Translations under genes and position numbers: made by a program
Notes under the pieces: model-generated
Database searches by the model: none
The model's input: the letters and a program-made list of their open reading frames with translations, nothing else
What the model was told of the DNA's origin: nothing
Assembly (NCBI GenBank): GCA_021234535.1
Contig: CM037836.1
Span: 31,064,769 to 31,128,768 of the forward strand
Reading direction: 5' to 3'
From: Stichopus chloronotus
Lineage: Eukaryota > Echinodermata > Holothuroidea > Aspidochirotida > Stichopodidae
Length of the DNA: 64,000 nt
In this document: piece by piece, positions 38,501-53,500 of the stretch
How the letters are laid out: each line of letters starts with the position of its first letter
Position numbering within the stretch: position 1 is the stretch's first letter

Positions 38501-41500
38501 GTTACAGTATGCATGTTGAGGCATTATACATATCAGTCATCATAAATCAGATCAACCGAAATCGTCATAATGAAGTCATCAGAACCTCAATGCATTTGTG
38601 CATTTTGGTTTTGTACTACACTATACAGTATCTTCCAACTGATGATTTTTTTTTGCCAAGATTATATATGTATTTATTTATCACTGTTTTGTGAAATAAC
38701 AAATTCAAGGACATGTTAAAAGCAGTCTCGTGCAGCTTTGGAGAGAAAATGAACCAATGACGAGCAGAATCTGTGCACTGATACCATATATAGTCATACT
38801 TGTGAGATCCATTGATCAAGAGAATGCATGAAGTACTGTAGGATGCCACTCTATGGCCTCTGAACTCATTTCTAGAGGAGAATCACTGAGCATTTGGACT
38901 CATATGAGTTCTGCAATGAGGCAAATCACATATACCGTATACTGTAAATGGTGAATGTTGTAAACAGAGGATCTGCAGATGTGCACAGCTTACAGAAAAT
39001 GTGCATAGATACCTGTAAGTACTTTCCTGGCAGAGGGAGTAGATTGTGCAACAAGGATCTGTCAGTGAAAAGCTGTATTTAACACAAATCATTTTCAAAA
39101 GTTTGATGCTTTTTCAGAATTTTTTATTCACTAAATGTGTTTGTACAGTATGTTATATATACTTTTGTTTTTTATCTTGTTTGTTCCAGGAGCCTGTGGT
39201 TTGCATTGAACCTGACCTAACCGGTGTGGTAATTTCTTGTGAAGTCATACCAACGTCAGAGGAGATTCCAGTGAGTAAGATTAAATTATCACTCTTCTCA
39301 GTATCTTGTATTGGCTCAGAAATATAGAAGCTTGTGAGGTGTTTGAATGAAAGAAGTAAAAGGCGAACCAAAGCGCAAACAAAATGCCCACAAATCAATT
39401 GTAAATGTGACATCTTTTCGTTTTTGAGATGTACAGTATTGCACTAGAATTGTCATTCCATTAATTGTACATCAAGTTAACACTACAGGGTGCTGTTCTG
39501 TATGTGGGTCAGGGTTGAGAGAAACATATTAATTGGAAGGATATGAACTGCTTTGAAATTCAGCTGTCTTCCACCAAGGTCATACAGTAGTTATCTGCCT
39601 TTTATATTCTTCTTTGCAATTCTGTAAGGCTTATATGGGATTAGAAAGTAAACAATCTGGTATTTGTTGGTTGCAACAGGTGTTGTCCAAACTGCCACAG
39701 CATTGCCAGTCATCTGGGAAATATGCAATTTTTCTGTTTCTTGTCACTTGGTGTTGCGTATGACGTAACATTTAAGTTGTTTGTCAAAACATGAAAAAGA
39801 ATCTATATGGCTACAATATTTCAGGAACTCCCAAAATCATCTCATGTAGTTGTAAAAAAATTAAGATTTCTGCCTATTCAACTTGGTTCGTATTTTGCCC
39901 AATAACAGCCCCCCGTTCTGATACACTAGCCTATTTTGATTCCGAAGAGATACTATAATCATTTTGATTTATGAGGCATTGAATGTCAGCACTAAACTCA
40001 GCATCAACTGTTGTTTTATATAATACTTTTTTTTTGTATCAGGTGTGTGAATATGGTAGTTAGAATTGGATGCATCACACGAAAGTGATGAGGTGTCTAA
40101 GTTGTGTCTACCTTTAAATTGAAACTCTTACGGCACCTCAAAGAATCTACATAGAAGAATTAGGATAAATTTAATCTCAGTTGCGTCTCCTAACTAACAG
40201 CTCCCCGCCTCTTCAAGTATACATGCTACCAAGGTGTACTCAAACATATTGGATCTTGATCAAAAATATACCCTCCAACTTGTCACATGCGGGGAAACGT
40301 TTCTCCCATGAGAACCTCACACAAATAAATTTTGCAGTGTAGTTATTGCTTAGAACTCTGTTTGGTGTCGTGACTGTCTGGCGTTATTTTGTACTGCAGC
40401 TGATGCCACAATGTTGTCTTTATGTCAAAGATTTTCCCCACAAGACTCAGTCTGGCATTTGTGCCTAGCAATCCACAAATTTGGCATTTCATTTCTTCTT
40501 TAACTTCTAAGTACAGTTATTGTTTAGTGTGCATACTAACCCTCACTGACATACAAATACTGTACCATTGTGCGTCATAGATGCTTCCTGTTAAAGAGTA
40601 AGTATGCACAGTGAAAGAGGAAACTCAACCTTGAAAGCAAGCTTTTTGCATACACCTTCCACAATTTAAGCTTCCAGTTGAGCAGTGTGAAGGAAAGAGA
40701 CCGGTGCAAAACTATTTGCTGCACCTTTCGGGGTCAAGACTCATTCACATTCTGATAGCAATTGTTATAACATACTCAGGAATCACTATCCTTGTCAGGC
40801 TTGTCAAGGAATGGTTACCCCAACTGTGTTTTTGATGAATGTGTCAACAAATTTCAATTTACATTACCAAAACAATTTCAAGTTGGATTAGGGTATCAAC
40901 TCTGAATTTAAGTATCCCATCTGTTGGTAATGCATCCTTAGTTCTAAGGAAATGCTTATCCAGTAAATTCAAGGACCTAAACATGAAATACTGTGTTGTG
41001 TTCAAAACTTAAAAGTGCTGTAGCCGGCTACCGCACTCTTCTCTGAAACATCATACTCCCTCTAGTCCGAGAGCAAACGTCATTTACTGATTTTAAGGTT
41101 CTTGTGATAAGAATATGTCTCACATTTGATTGACATCTGTCTGCGAGGATTATAATGTAGCACAATTAAAGGGCTGATTCGCAATGACGCAACGAGCTAC
41201 GATAACCAGCTGAATCGACTGTTGACGCATGATTGCACATACTGTACAAAGGAATGCACGAAATCTTCGTACTGTACGGTAGCCAAAAAATTCTCAAAAC
41301 TTTCATTACACCTACCACAGTGTATGTTTGACTTGTTTACTGTTTTTTTATATTTTGCTTGAAAAATTATATAATTTAACCTATATACTGTATTTCCTGA
41401 AGAGGAATCAGTTATTTCGTTGAAAATGTTTTGCAACAACTTCTCAGAAGAATTTTCTTGATTTTATTTGCTCTTGTCATCAGTATTGCAGACTTTGCTT

Positions 41501-44500
41501 TGGAATAACTGTAAGTTTTATAAACCCATGTATCAATTTCTCCCGACAGTATGTTTGTGAAAATCAAATATCCCTCATTGAGAACTTTGGAAGTGGATCT
41601 TGGTTGATTTGTGGAAGCAATGCAAGAAATCCAGCCTGCTGGAAGTGTAATTCATCTTCTGAGGTACGACTGAAGTTAAATGCCTTATATGTTTTGTTTT
41701 TGACATCCTGCAATTCCTTGCCTGAGAGAAAAAGAGCCCATCATATTGTATCAGTGTCATGTAAATTCTGAATAACATTCCATTTTGCAGTTTAGCAAAG
41801 TTTAAGCGTTATAACTGCAATTATGCCATCTTTTGGTGCCCAGAATGTCTCCACAATCACACCTCTCCAAGCTGGTATGTAATTATTTCCCAAACTTGGG
41901 CTGCGTTACGATGCAGGAGCAGATTGAAGAGGTGAAGTTGTCTCCATGGATGCACAGCTTGAAGTGATACATATTGTTTTCTTCAGGCTTCCTGAGTAGT
42001 TATTGTCATTCAAGCTTTGCACAGCAGCCAAATGCTTTGGTTAATCTCAATTTGCAGGAATAATCAGTCAGGTTGTGAGAGTGGCTGTGCCGATAAATAG
42101 TTGAAGTTTTCTTTTCATTTGACAGCCTTGGGAATGTAACATCTACAATGGCAACTTTGAACCTGCAGCCTTTGTGCCGACGAAACCAGCATATGGCTCT
42201 ACATGGTACTATGATCCGAAAACTGGTAAGAAATGTCTGCTTGAGAGGTTAATTGCAGCTTGATAGGGTTTATTACTCGCTTGATAGGTTTCTTACTTGG
42301 TTGTTAGGTTTCTTGCTTGATACTGTAAGTTTCTTAATCACTTGAAAGGTTTCTTATTAGCTTGATAGGTCTATTATGTGCTTGATAGGTTTATTACTCT
42401 CTTTATAGGTTTCTTGCTTGTTTGATAGGTTTGTTGCTTCATACTGTAAGTTTCCTAAGTACTTGGAAGGTTTCTTATTAGCTCAATAGGTCTATTACTC
42501 ACTTGATAGATTTATTACTTTCTTTATAAGTTTCTCACTTGTTTGATAGGTTTGTTGCTTGATACTGTTAAGTTTCTTAATCACTTGAACGGTTTCTTTT
42601 TAGCTTTATAGGTCTATCACTCACTTGATAGGTTTATTACTCGCTTGATAGGTTTCATACTCATTTGCAAGATTCTGTACTTGCGTAATAGGTTCATTAC
42701 TTTGTATTGTTCATACTGTGGACTGCTTTATCTGTTACTTTAGGTAATCCAGCCAACTGTTTTGTGTTTTTCAACTTAGTACTTGTGGTTGTTCAGCCTT
42801 TATCCTATCAGTGTTCAACATCTTACTTGACAGCTCTTTTCTTTTTCATTGTTTGTTTTGCCTACTATTTTGGATAGTTTAACCTGTTTCATTTAGGTTT
42901 GTCAAGCTGTTGTTTTGTTTCTTTGATATACCATATGATTATGTGTTTCTTTAGGGTGGCTCAGAAAGACTAAAAAGTACCAACGTCTGCAATCTAAGAG
43001 ACATTAATTTGAAACATTTGTCAAAGCTATGTATCAACCAATGCTGCTCCTCCTCAATGCTGCTTTCCCCCATTTTGGTTTCAACAAAAAGAGGAACGTC
43101 TGCAGTCTTAGTTGCATGCGTGTGTATGTATGTGTGCAGTTATCATTCAAATTGCAATATCTTGGAGAGTAAACAAGATATTTAAATGGAATTTGGTGAT
43201 TTTGTTCACCAGATGTTAGTTAGTCTTTCATTTACAAAAGTCCTGACTTCACAATATTTCAAGGTAGTAATGATGGATACTTCTCATATGTAGTATGTGG
43301 GTTGGTCATATTGTTTTTGGTAGAGATCAAAGGTCTTCTAAACTTGGACTGATTTCATATTTGACATGTAAGAGTACCCTATTGAGTACCAAAACCTATT
43401 GTTTTTGGTAGCAGTCAAAGGTCACCCTGGGTCAAAGGGATCAAATTGTTAAAATATTATGACTGCGATATCTCAAGAAGAGAAGCATGGGCAGATCTGA
43501 TGTGGAGCTTTACGCTGTGTCGTATCAAGCAACAGTAGCCGTCTGTTTTCTGCTGAGACCAATGATTTTCATTTGGGTAACAAAAGTTAAGTTGTGAAAA
43601 CCTTTTAAACATTAAGAGAAGGTAGGACAGATCTCATATTTGATTTTCAGATGCTTTTTATTGGGTTCAAGAGGCCCATTGAGTTTATTAGAGGTAAAAA
43701 ATCATTTGGGATCAACATATCCTCACTATATGCCACATATGCCAGATTTAAAATAGTTGGCTTTCTCTGCCTAATTCAGTCCTCCCCCATGATGAAAATG
43801 TATTGACTGTGTGAAGAAATTTTATGCACAAGGCCAGAGGGACTTGTCCCATTTCATACAATCTGAAAGGCATTATCATCAAAAGATTACTACACTACAC
43901 AACATTAGATGGTGGTTCTCAGCTTAGTATCATGACTGCTTGCTCTGACTTCAACACTTTCCCCCCATTCAACACCCCACCTGATGACAAAGGCTAGTTA
44001 CACCATTGTACTGAAACTTCTTTGGGGTGTTAGAAATTCCCTCTGATCTAATCAATTGAAAGTTTTGCCCTGCGTGAAATTTCTGCATTTGTCCTTGCTA
44101 ATATACCATACATACATCAGTTACTGGAAACCCTTCAAATCTATGAGATCTTGAGTAAGATGAGCTTTCACAGCTCTGAAGGTTTCAATACAATTTGACC
44201 GGCAATATTGGATTATCCTTCTTATAAATAGGAATTGACATAGACTCTCTCCAGCATCTGTTTAAATTTCTTTCTCAGGGCTAACATTTGGTGCTACACA
44301 AGTTGATTATCACCGAGCACCATTCTTCTCAAGACTCAATGGTGACTTTAGTTCGGAAGAATTCTTAAAGAAAATAATTTCCACTAATGAACACCAAGAA
44401 AACTGGCTGAATAGTAAGTATTGGAAGTGAAAGTCTCATGAGCTCATTTTTTTTTTCTGTTTATTTACTTGTCACCCCACTGCCTATAAATAATGTAAAG

Positions 44501-47500
44501 TTTGGCATCTTATGGTGGCTGTGGAAACAGGTTATTGCTTTGATATAAATTAAATGCTCTGTTTTTGTATGTTCTCATCCAGAAGCTTTTGTAAAACAAT
44601 TTCACATAATTGTAATCATGAATACTAGTAAATAACACTATAATTTGGTAAGCAGACAGCTCGCATGGTCACTTTCCAATGAGGACCGTCTGTATTGCAT
44701 CAGTATTTTGCCAATACCATTTGTGTATAAATTTTTTGTAACATTATTTGTGAAAACGAATCAACAGCTGAGTCCTGTTTTTTACAATGTTAACTAACTA
44801 AAGAAACTGAATACAGAGAAATATTAGTGTAGGTACTTTTCAAATTGACACTTTTTGTCACACTTTGAGCCCCAGCCTCATGGAATAAAGGTTATGGAAA
44901 CATATGTGTCTCATTTTTTAGCAGCTGCCTGTGTATAGCTAATGTTTGTAACTGTAAACTAAATGTTTTGCACACCATCAGATTCACTTGTTGTCTCTCT
45001 TCTCATCAGTTCCTGCGTTTGTCGGCAAACCCATCAAACGAGATAACTACATCTACTTCTTCTTTCGAGAAACGGCTACAGAATACAAGAATGCTGGCAA
45101 AATAGTTTACCCACGTGTTGGGCGAGTCTGTGCAGTACGTTTCCACAACATTTGTGTCTTTTTTTTTCATTAATGGGATGTTCTGTTGCTGCACATCTTT
45201 CTAATAACATTCTGTTGAATATGGTGAATGAGATGCACCACTGTGTGAGATACACTGTTCTGGAAAGGGTTTATCTGAAACCTCCCTCTCACCTTGGGAA
45301 CCTCATTGCAGTAACATTACAGCGGTAGAACAGGTCACAGAGACAAGGATATGTGTCCAGGAAACAATTCCCATTCTAGACAATTCCCTTCCTAGAGAAT
45401 TACCCCTTGGATAATGCCCCCCCTGTTAATATTCTTCTGGGAAATGGTTAAGGTTTAGGGCAGGATGGAAGGGCCAGAGTTTGGAATTAATGGGTTGAGA
45501 ATTGTGAAGTTGTGGGATGTTGACCGGGTGTGGGTTGTCTGTTGGAAGTTGTCTTGGAGCAATTGTCCTGGGAGGTGTTGTCCAGGAACCAATGCATCCA
45601 TTACTACACAGCAGTTCAATAATGTGTTTAATAGTGATTCAAGTATTGTCAACAGACAGATAGTTTAGTAATTTCTTCATTGCTATACCTTTTCTACTCA
45701 TTCTTTGCTCTTGTTTCTGTGTTACTCCTGTGTCATAGGCTTGGTAGGCCTATTAAAAGTTGTTGGATAGTTTCAATCGACCAATCACCCTCTTTTAATG
45801 CATCAAGACTCGGAGGAGGTTGAGAATTGTTGACACCTTGTTTCATAGTATTATGAACTTTCCAAGAATATTTAGAACATTGTCAGGACTATTCTTTTTA
45901 GCACAAACAAGACCATCAAACTTTATTGCATTTCAAATTCCAGTTTCAAGGCTGATCATGAACTTACTATCATGCAACTTGTATTTCATAAAAGTAATTT
46001 GGGCAAGGTTTATGTGTGGTGTACTGTGAAGTCTAACTAGTTTAGAACGCTTCTTGTCATAAAATTACTGGGTCAGTTTTTCCCATTTGCAGTGATATAG
46101 TGTCCTGAAAGAGTTGCAGTCACTTGAGAACTAGTGTCTCATTATAATTAAAGAAAAGGAGGGTTTTTGGTTCCAGAAGTCATAACCTTTGTAATCATGA
46201 TGATGAGTGTGTAAACATGTATCTGTGTTTGCGTGCTTGTGGGTATGTAAGCGTGCTTGTGATGCCTTAATTGTAAGAACATATTTAATTTCAAGAGTGG
46301 AATCTTAGACTGGTGTCATACTTTGATTTGGTTTGCATTTATTTGGTTTTATGATGTCATACTTGTTACAGTATGTATAGGCCATAAAGCATGTATGAAT
46401 GTATGTTAACGATTACATAAATCCTATTGTTGTTTTATTACAGTAAGTCATTTGAGATCAATGTCAGTTGATGTCAAACTCTGACAACCTTGTAAACAGT
46501 GAACGGAAATCATTAATTCATTGAGACATAACAGATGTTATTGTAAAGTTAAAAATAACATCTAAGAATTTGCATATCCTGTGTGATATTTCACCATGTA
46601 ATCTCTCTTTCACATCATCTACCCAGACAATGTATGCTTTAATGTGTGACAGTAATCCTAAGATCAAACAATGTCTCACTGAAAATGGTGCTGACATTGG
46701 TAACATTTAAGTGGCTTGTCCCTCCAGTGGAAGTCTATGTTAAACTTGTATTGACATGGCATCATATGTTCAAGTATGGGAGACATTCCCCGTCAGTTTG
46801 AAATGTTACAGCCAAAGAGAAACAACCAACAGTTGCAAGCTCTTTATTTAAAGGGAAATAAGGTATTTGTTTTTCAGATTGTAATCCTACTTTTAAACCA
46901 ATATTTGTGGATAGCAGGACACAGAATGATAGATTGTTCACAATAAGAAAGGAAGGTAGCCTTTTTTTTCAAGAAATAAGTGTCTGGCATATAGAAATTC
47001 AGTTATTTACTGCTCAAGAATTTTATGTTAACCGAAACAAATGATGCATCTTCTGTAACTCATCTTGTGCATAATCTTTTTGGGAGACAGAGCTTTTACA
47101 GATATTTATTGATGAGCCTGAATAGTTTATCGATGATTAGAGCGATGATTTGTATTCCATTTTGGTGCATTTTAAATGTCCTATTCACTTTGAAAGTGAC
47201 TTTATGGCTAGAAAAGCATAAGAAATATTTACAAGGAAAATTGCTTAAACATCTTTAATAGTATCAAGTGTTTCATTAGGTCTTTTTTTTTTTACAGAAC
47301 AATGATGGAACTAGCAAAATGGATCCACTTGATGGCTACTTCCAGACTTTTGTGAAAGCAAGGCTCAATTGTTCAATTGATCTCAGCTTTCCATTTTACT
47401 TCAATGAAATACGTAAGTATTGTCGGAACTAGGGTGGTGAGTTCTAGAATAGGCGTGTTTTCACGAAACGAAAATGTCCACTCTTTAATTATTTTGGGAG

Positions 47501-50500
47501 CAAATAACAGTGTTGAAGATATGGTATTATAATCCACTTTGCAACGACAATTATACTCTGTACCATAGAATATTCTATATTTAAAACATATACACCGTCC
47601 CTCAGTGGAAATTGTAAAAAAAAAACTGAAAAAAAAATATTTCTGAAAATAAGCAGGATACAGTTGCAGTCTGTTTAAATAGACATGGATGGAAACAGGG
47701 ATGTACTGAGACCTTTATGTTAGTGTTTGTGACAAGGATGATTTTCTTACGCTTCCATGTGACTGAGCCTGGTCTTAATGAAAATTAAGTGAGTGACGTT
47801 GACATTCTTTTTCAGAGAAAGAATTTACACCTGATTTGTTCAGTGTTCCAGGGTACCCTAGCAGTGTAGAGCAACAGTGTTCGAAGTGTTGTATATTCTA
47901 TACACAATGCACTTAATTGATATAGCATGTATATAGTGCCACAATCGCCGGTGGTATAGAACAGAACAAGGATTTCACGAAACAGGTAGCGGACCTTACA
48001 AGTACTACAACACTGAGACTCCTATTACCGCTCGATATTTCGCAACAAACATGATAGAGGCCAGCTTGATGATGAGTTGATGATGAGTTTGTCGTCAGAT
48101 CGAGAGCGTGTCATCACATGAGAATGGGAGTATCATCTGATCAAGAAACTCCACAATGATACACTGGGATGTTTATCACGAGCACGTTATCAGTCGTTAA
48201 CTCAGTCCCTGTGTTGGTCATATCAGATTGATTTCACACATGTTGTTGATCCAGTGAGTTGTGATTAAATTATTTACACTTCAGAGAAAAACATCACATG
48301 GCAGAGTGAATGCATCACTCTGCTTGGCCAGTTCTAGTCTCGGCATAAAATGGAGTTGTACAAGAAATGGATCACTTTTATAATGTAGGCGGTGTTACAA
48401 TTACATTAAATTAAAAACTCTTGGTACATGATCCAAATCCAAATGCCTTCTTTGTGGCTATACAAAATTATGTATAAAGAGCAAGATCTGGTACTTTGCC
48501 TGACTCTTAAGGTTATGGTATAGCATCTTTCTTTTTGCTCCGACAGAGGATATTTACTTTGAAACAGATAATCCAGAAATTGTGTATGCAGTATTCACAA
48601 CACCAAGGTATGTACTCTCTCTGTTTTGACTGTTTTGATTTGGCCATTCATTTTTGCATCGCAGCTCAGATAGCTTTGAGTGCTCACATTAGGATTACTT
48701 GCTTTGTAAAATTACCCTTCCATGGAAAGGAGATCTTGTGATTTATTCTTATCGAGAGTTATTACTAAAAGCCATGGCTGAATCTTCCATGCCTTCAGTT
48801 GTGTTTTTCCCACACATATAAATGCAACGATTTGTGTGCCGTAGGGTGCATGGTTGCCACCTAGTACTGAGATACGATGAATCCACTTTGTATTGATCCA
48901 TTTGAAGAGAAGTTGTAAAGGTTTGATCCAAATTGGAATTCTGTCCATGAACTAATTGCATTATTAATGCAGTTCTGTGGGGTATAGCTCCAGGTCAAAA
49001 GACAGCTTTAAAAAAATTGGAAATTTCCTTGTCTGTAGAGTTACTTGATGACAGCGTCATTGTTTTCACCCCTCGGAGGTAATTTCTTGAAATGAAAAAG
49101 GAACAGGAAAGCAAGGGAAAAAAAAATGTTGGTTTTACTTTAGAGAAAGCCCAAGAGACTTGAGAAACTCAAGAAAAGTATAAATATATATTCAAAGTTA
49201 TGTTTGCATTTGTCTTTATGGTGGCTATCGAAGCTGTCGCTGTGTCATATTTCACCTGAAGTTAATTCTTGTTTAGTGCTTTGACTCAATTTCATTCTTG
49301 TCATTAATTAACATGCAATCAATACAATTGTAACAGCCAGTGATAAATCCTAATAAAGGTGTAATTTGACGGTCTTAAGTTTTTCTACCACGTGTGTGCA
49401 CAAACAAAGCTATATAACAGTGCTTGATTCGAGTTGCATCATTTACTTTTGAGTCCGAGTCCTTGATGGTCGAGTTCTGAGTCTTCTAGACACTGTGCAA
49501 ATATGACACGTACCATTATACGTGAACTATGACAAGATTGCCAACAGGACCATAGCTGGGGTCATATGTCTGGGGGTGGTGTGTCAAGGTAAAAAAGTCT
49601 AACTGGCTGGATGTTTTTTTTTTCCAACTGAGTGGTGACGCCATTGCGACTGTTTCCGACACTTTGATTACCTTACTAGGCTTTGATCCAGAATTGTAAA
49701 AGGGGGGCGGGTAACTATTACAGAAAAGGCACTATGAGGCACAATGGAAAGGAAAATTTTGACTTTTCAAATGCCACAGATGGCAGGAAACGGCACTCCT
49801 GGTGGGGCCTACTTGAGCTGCATGTACCCAGCCTTGAAATAGGAATATCATGTCTGGGAATATCATGTCTGCAAGTCCTTAATTCACGTGAAAAAAAATC
49901 ATTGTATGAAAATTGATAATACATATCAGGTGAGTTGAGGTGATACAAGAATCACAATGACTTGCGCACCCTCTAACACGTAAGTGATACATCATAAGTG
50001 GCAAATTACAATGCAGTTACTCAAAACATGAAAAAGTAGAAGAATAAAGTTGTGTAACATTCAAGTTTTTATTTGAAACGACCACTGCTATCGTTGTCGC
50101 TGAGGCGAGTTGATCCAAAATGAGCATAATTGTAATCTGATTTTGTGATTCAATCCCACCCTTAACCCATCACCTTTAATTAACTGTCCACACTAATGAT
50201 CTCTCCGTATTGAAGATATTTGAATACATTGTTTCTACCTAAAATCAGTCTTTGGAAGGATTTCTTGTGCAAAAATTAAAAAAATAGACTACTTACTTCA
50301 TCTTTCAGGAATTTTTTCCCTGATAATATGTCAGACGATTTATTACAAACCCAAAAGATAATCCGTCTATGTTAATTTTGCCTTAGATATCTTGTTAAAA
50401 CAAGGAATATTCTGTTTTAATGGAATGTATGGAGCATGTTACTACGTGAATGAAGTTGTAGTTTTAAAACATGAGAAATATTGTCGAAGGTAAAAAGACT

Positions 50501-53500
50501 TGAACAAACATTTTTAATGTCAAAAATTTCTATGTCAGAACCAGAGTGTGAGTAACTGAGTTGCAATCTTGTACTACCACACTGCTTCAGTGTGTGTTGT
50601 AAATACTTCTTTTGTGATGCAAAGTAGTGGCAACATCTAAAATACTTCTGCTGGATAATTAATCCTTTTCCCATTATGAATTATCTGCTCAAATAAGAAA
50701 AAAATTTTCAATATAAAGTAAATCAGCGAGATAATTTTTGTAATGTATAATGTATAGGCTCCTGTAGTGTTACTTGCTGTCAGTGAATGGCACACATAGT
50801 AAGAATATGTTGAAGTCTTCCACCTGATCTGCAAATAAAAATCACCTCTGCTGTTTTTTTTATTGTGATGTGTCACATAGCCTAGTGGTGACTTCTTGTG
50901 AGACTTATCAAAGCTCGGCCCCATTTATTTACCTCAGTTGCTCTTTAGGTTGCACATCCTCCTTGGCAAACCGAAACTTGCTATACGCTTAAGTGTTTGC
51001 AAAATTACAGTTCATTTAGAAAAATGCAGTTTTGAAGTGCAAAAAAGTAGTTAAATTTGTGTTTAACAGTTGACAGGTGTGGGTAGGTATGCTTTATATT
51101 TCAAGCACTCTTGACATCTTTTGAAATGAGAGAATATTAATACAATAATACATACATAGCTTATTTTAACATGTTTGCTGACCACATGTTTTCTGACCAC
51201 ATGTTTAAAATGTTTTCTGGCCACTTTTTAAAGGGATGTTTTTATGATCTTTCTTCCGTTTTCATTGCGGTTATTTCTTCTTCTTCTTTTTTTTGTACAA
51301 TTGCAGTTATTTCTTCTTTCTTTTTTTTTGTACAGTGAAGGCCCTCCTGCATCAGCAGTGTGTGCATACAGTATGTCAGAAATTGAAAATCTCTTTGACA
51401 ACATTGGCAGATACAAAGGACAAACAGCAGATGGTGCTGACTGGCTACCTCGTAGTCACAACGATTTGGGGTCTAGTGAACGTTTTGGACAGGTTTGCAT
51501 TGTATCTTACATTTGTTATCTACAGTGGTGACTGAATAGTAGAATTAGCTAACTTTGCTTACAACAGAACGACCCAAGTAATTTCAAGCATGGCTTAAAA
51601 AGCACTTTTATTTCACTATTGCTATAAATTTCTGTATAATGCCATCCATGTCTGATTCCAAACAGCTGTACATCTGTGTAATATTGATGGACACCTCTGT
51701 TTAGTAAAATGCTTGTCTAAAGTTTCAAAGTTAAGAGATACCCCAAGGTGGTAAATTTGCAACAAGAAAAGAGAATGTAGGACCCATGATAACACTTTGA
51801 AGCATTTTATACCCTGTGGAGTACACTGTGCCACACCACTTTAATACACTTTCATACTTTTGATAGAGTAAAAATGGTACATTGTCTGAGATGGCCTTTA
51901 AGATAGAACAATTGTCCTCCTGTATCATTATATTCAATTGTCTGTCATCTCTTCATATCTGATATGAAGAAGAGATTGGGCTCATGTACTCTCCTTGAAC
52001 CTGATATCTGGAAGAAGGTATGCAAGTCTCATTACCATCATCTTATTGTAACAGAATCATTGGACTTTATAGAAAAGTGTTGATTCATCTTGATTGTGCT
52101 ACTGACAGCATCAGAGTTTATGTTTGAGCTATGTTCCCTAATGTTATAGTGCCCGGAGACATACACAACAGGCCTTGATAACAATGCGTTGTCATTCTAT
52201 GTAGCATGTTACTAATCAGATTGTCCAATGAACTATCACATTATGTGATAATCTGATAGGGTATATTATTGAAGACTACATTGCTAGAAGTTGTATTTTG
52301 TTTGAAACTATTGAAAAATATTTAACAATCAATTCTTTACCTGGGATGGAGCTTGCCTCCTTTGGAATCAGCCTGAAAGGTTAGCTTGATAGAAAATGGC
52401 ATAGTAGCTGTATAGAGGCAGTCAAGTGTTATCACTAGTAAACTGCTTTAATTAGTAAAATTTTGATATTTCAGGTTTCATGATACTTTTTTATCCTTCC
52501 TCAAGAAGATACTTTTAAGTTGATGCCAAATGGAATTGTTTCTGGCTTCTCACCAGTGGTGTGTTGAAAGCTGTCTTCTTTTTGTTACAGAATCATTTGA
52601 ATTTAGAGAAGAATACATCTCTTGTCTTTTGTTTCTTTTGCAGTGTGGTTTCAAGTACCCTTCCTCTGTACGTTTTGCTCTCAACGATTACAACCTCATT
52701 GATCAGTTGGTTCCAAGTCTTCGTAATGTGAAAGCCACCAATTTAGGGTCGGGAAGTCTGAGAGATTCTGATTCGCCACTGCTCTACTATAATAACTACA
52801 GGTTTTCCAGCATTGTTAAAGTTGATGAGGGAGAGAGCAATGACCGTATTGTTTTAATGATTGGAACAAGTAAGCACAATTTACTTTTATAAGTGCATAC
52901 AAGTTTCAACTGTACAGACAATTGGTTTTCATTTCATTTAGCAAAAATGTGTCCTTTTACTACCACAGTATGTTGCATTTACAAGTGTGTGACTTTTTCA
53001 TGTTTTTTTCCTTTAAATATGAAACTAATTTCTTTTTCTTTCAAATACGAAATATTTTGCATTACGTTGCAAGAAGTGCTGTATTAATAATGCCTTGGTA
53101 TAAACTGTTTGGCTTGTAAATGAAAAGCAGCTCTGTGTTAATTAGTAGTGTAGAAAGAAACTATTGGAGGAATAACTTCGATATCATTCCAGTCAATGAC
53201 ATTACTGCATCAGCAGATTTAGGAAATCATCAAATATAATGCGCATTACCTATCCAATGCATTCAAGCTGCCAGCCGGCATTGATTTTCCGTATTTAGTA
53301 CAGAAAATTATCCTTCATGGGGGAATATGGTTCTTACTGAAAAATCCAAATTTTTAAGTTGCCCAAGTAATTGACATTTACATTCCGTGAAAAGTTAGAA
53401 ACAAAAGCAGATATTTAACATTTGAATTAATGTCCATGAAATACCATCATCTGAATATCTATACATTACCGTCCTTTAAATGTGATCAATTATGGAGATT

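Larger units (their letters stand above)
33119..39189 (+). other. Semaphorin intron 2
   Basis: 6.1 kb, the longest intron. It contains two tandem arrays (37150-37650 and 37840-38480), a TG-rich stretch near 37785-37830, and scattered GGTACCGGT-type words at about 33725-33800 and 35080-35225 that may be the two ends of a decayed element. No coding exon was recognised. Confidence 0.7.
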
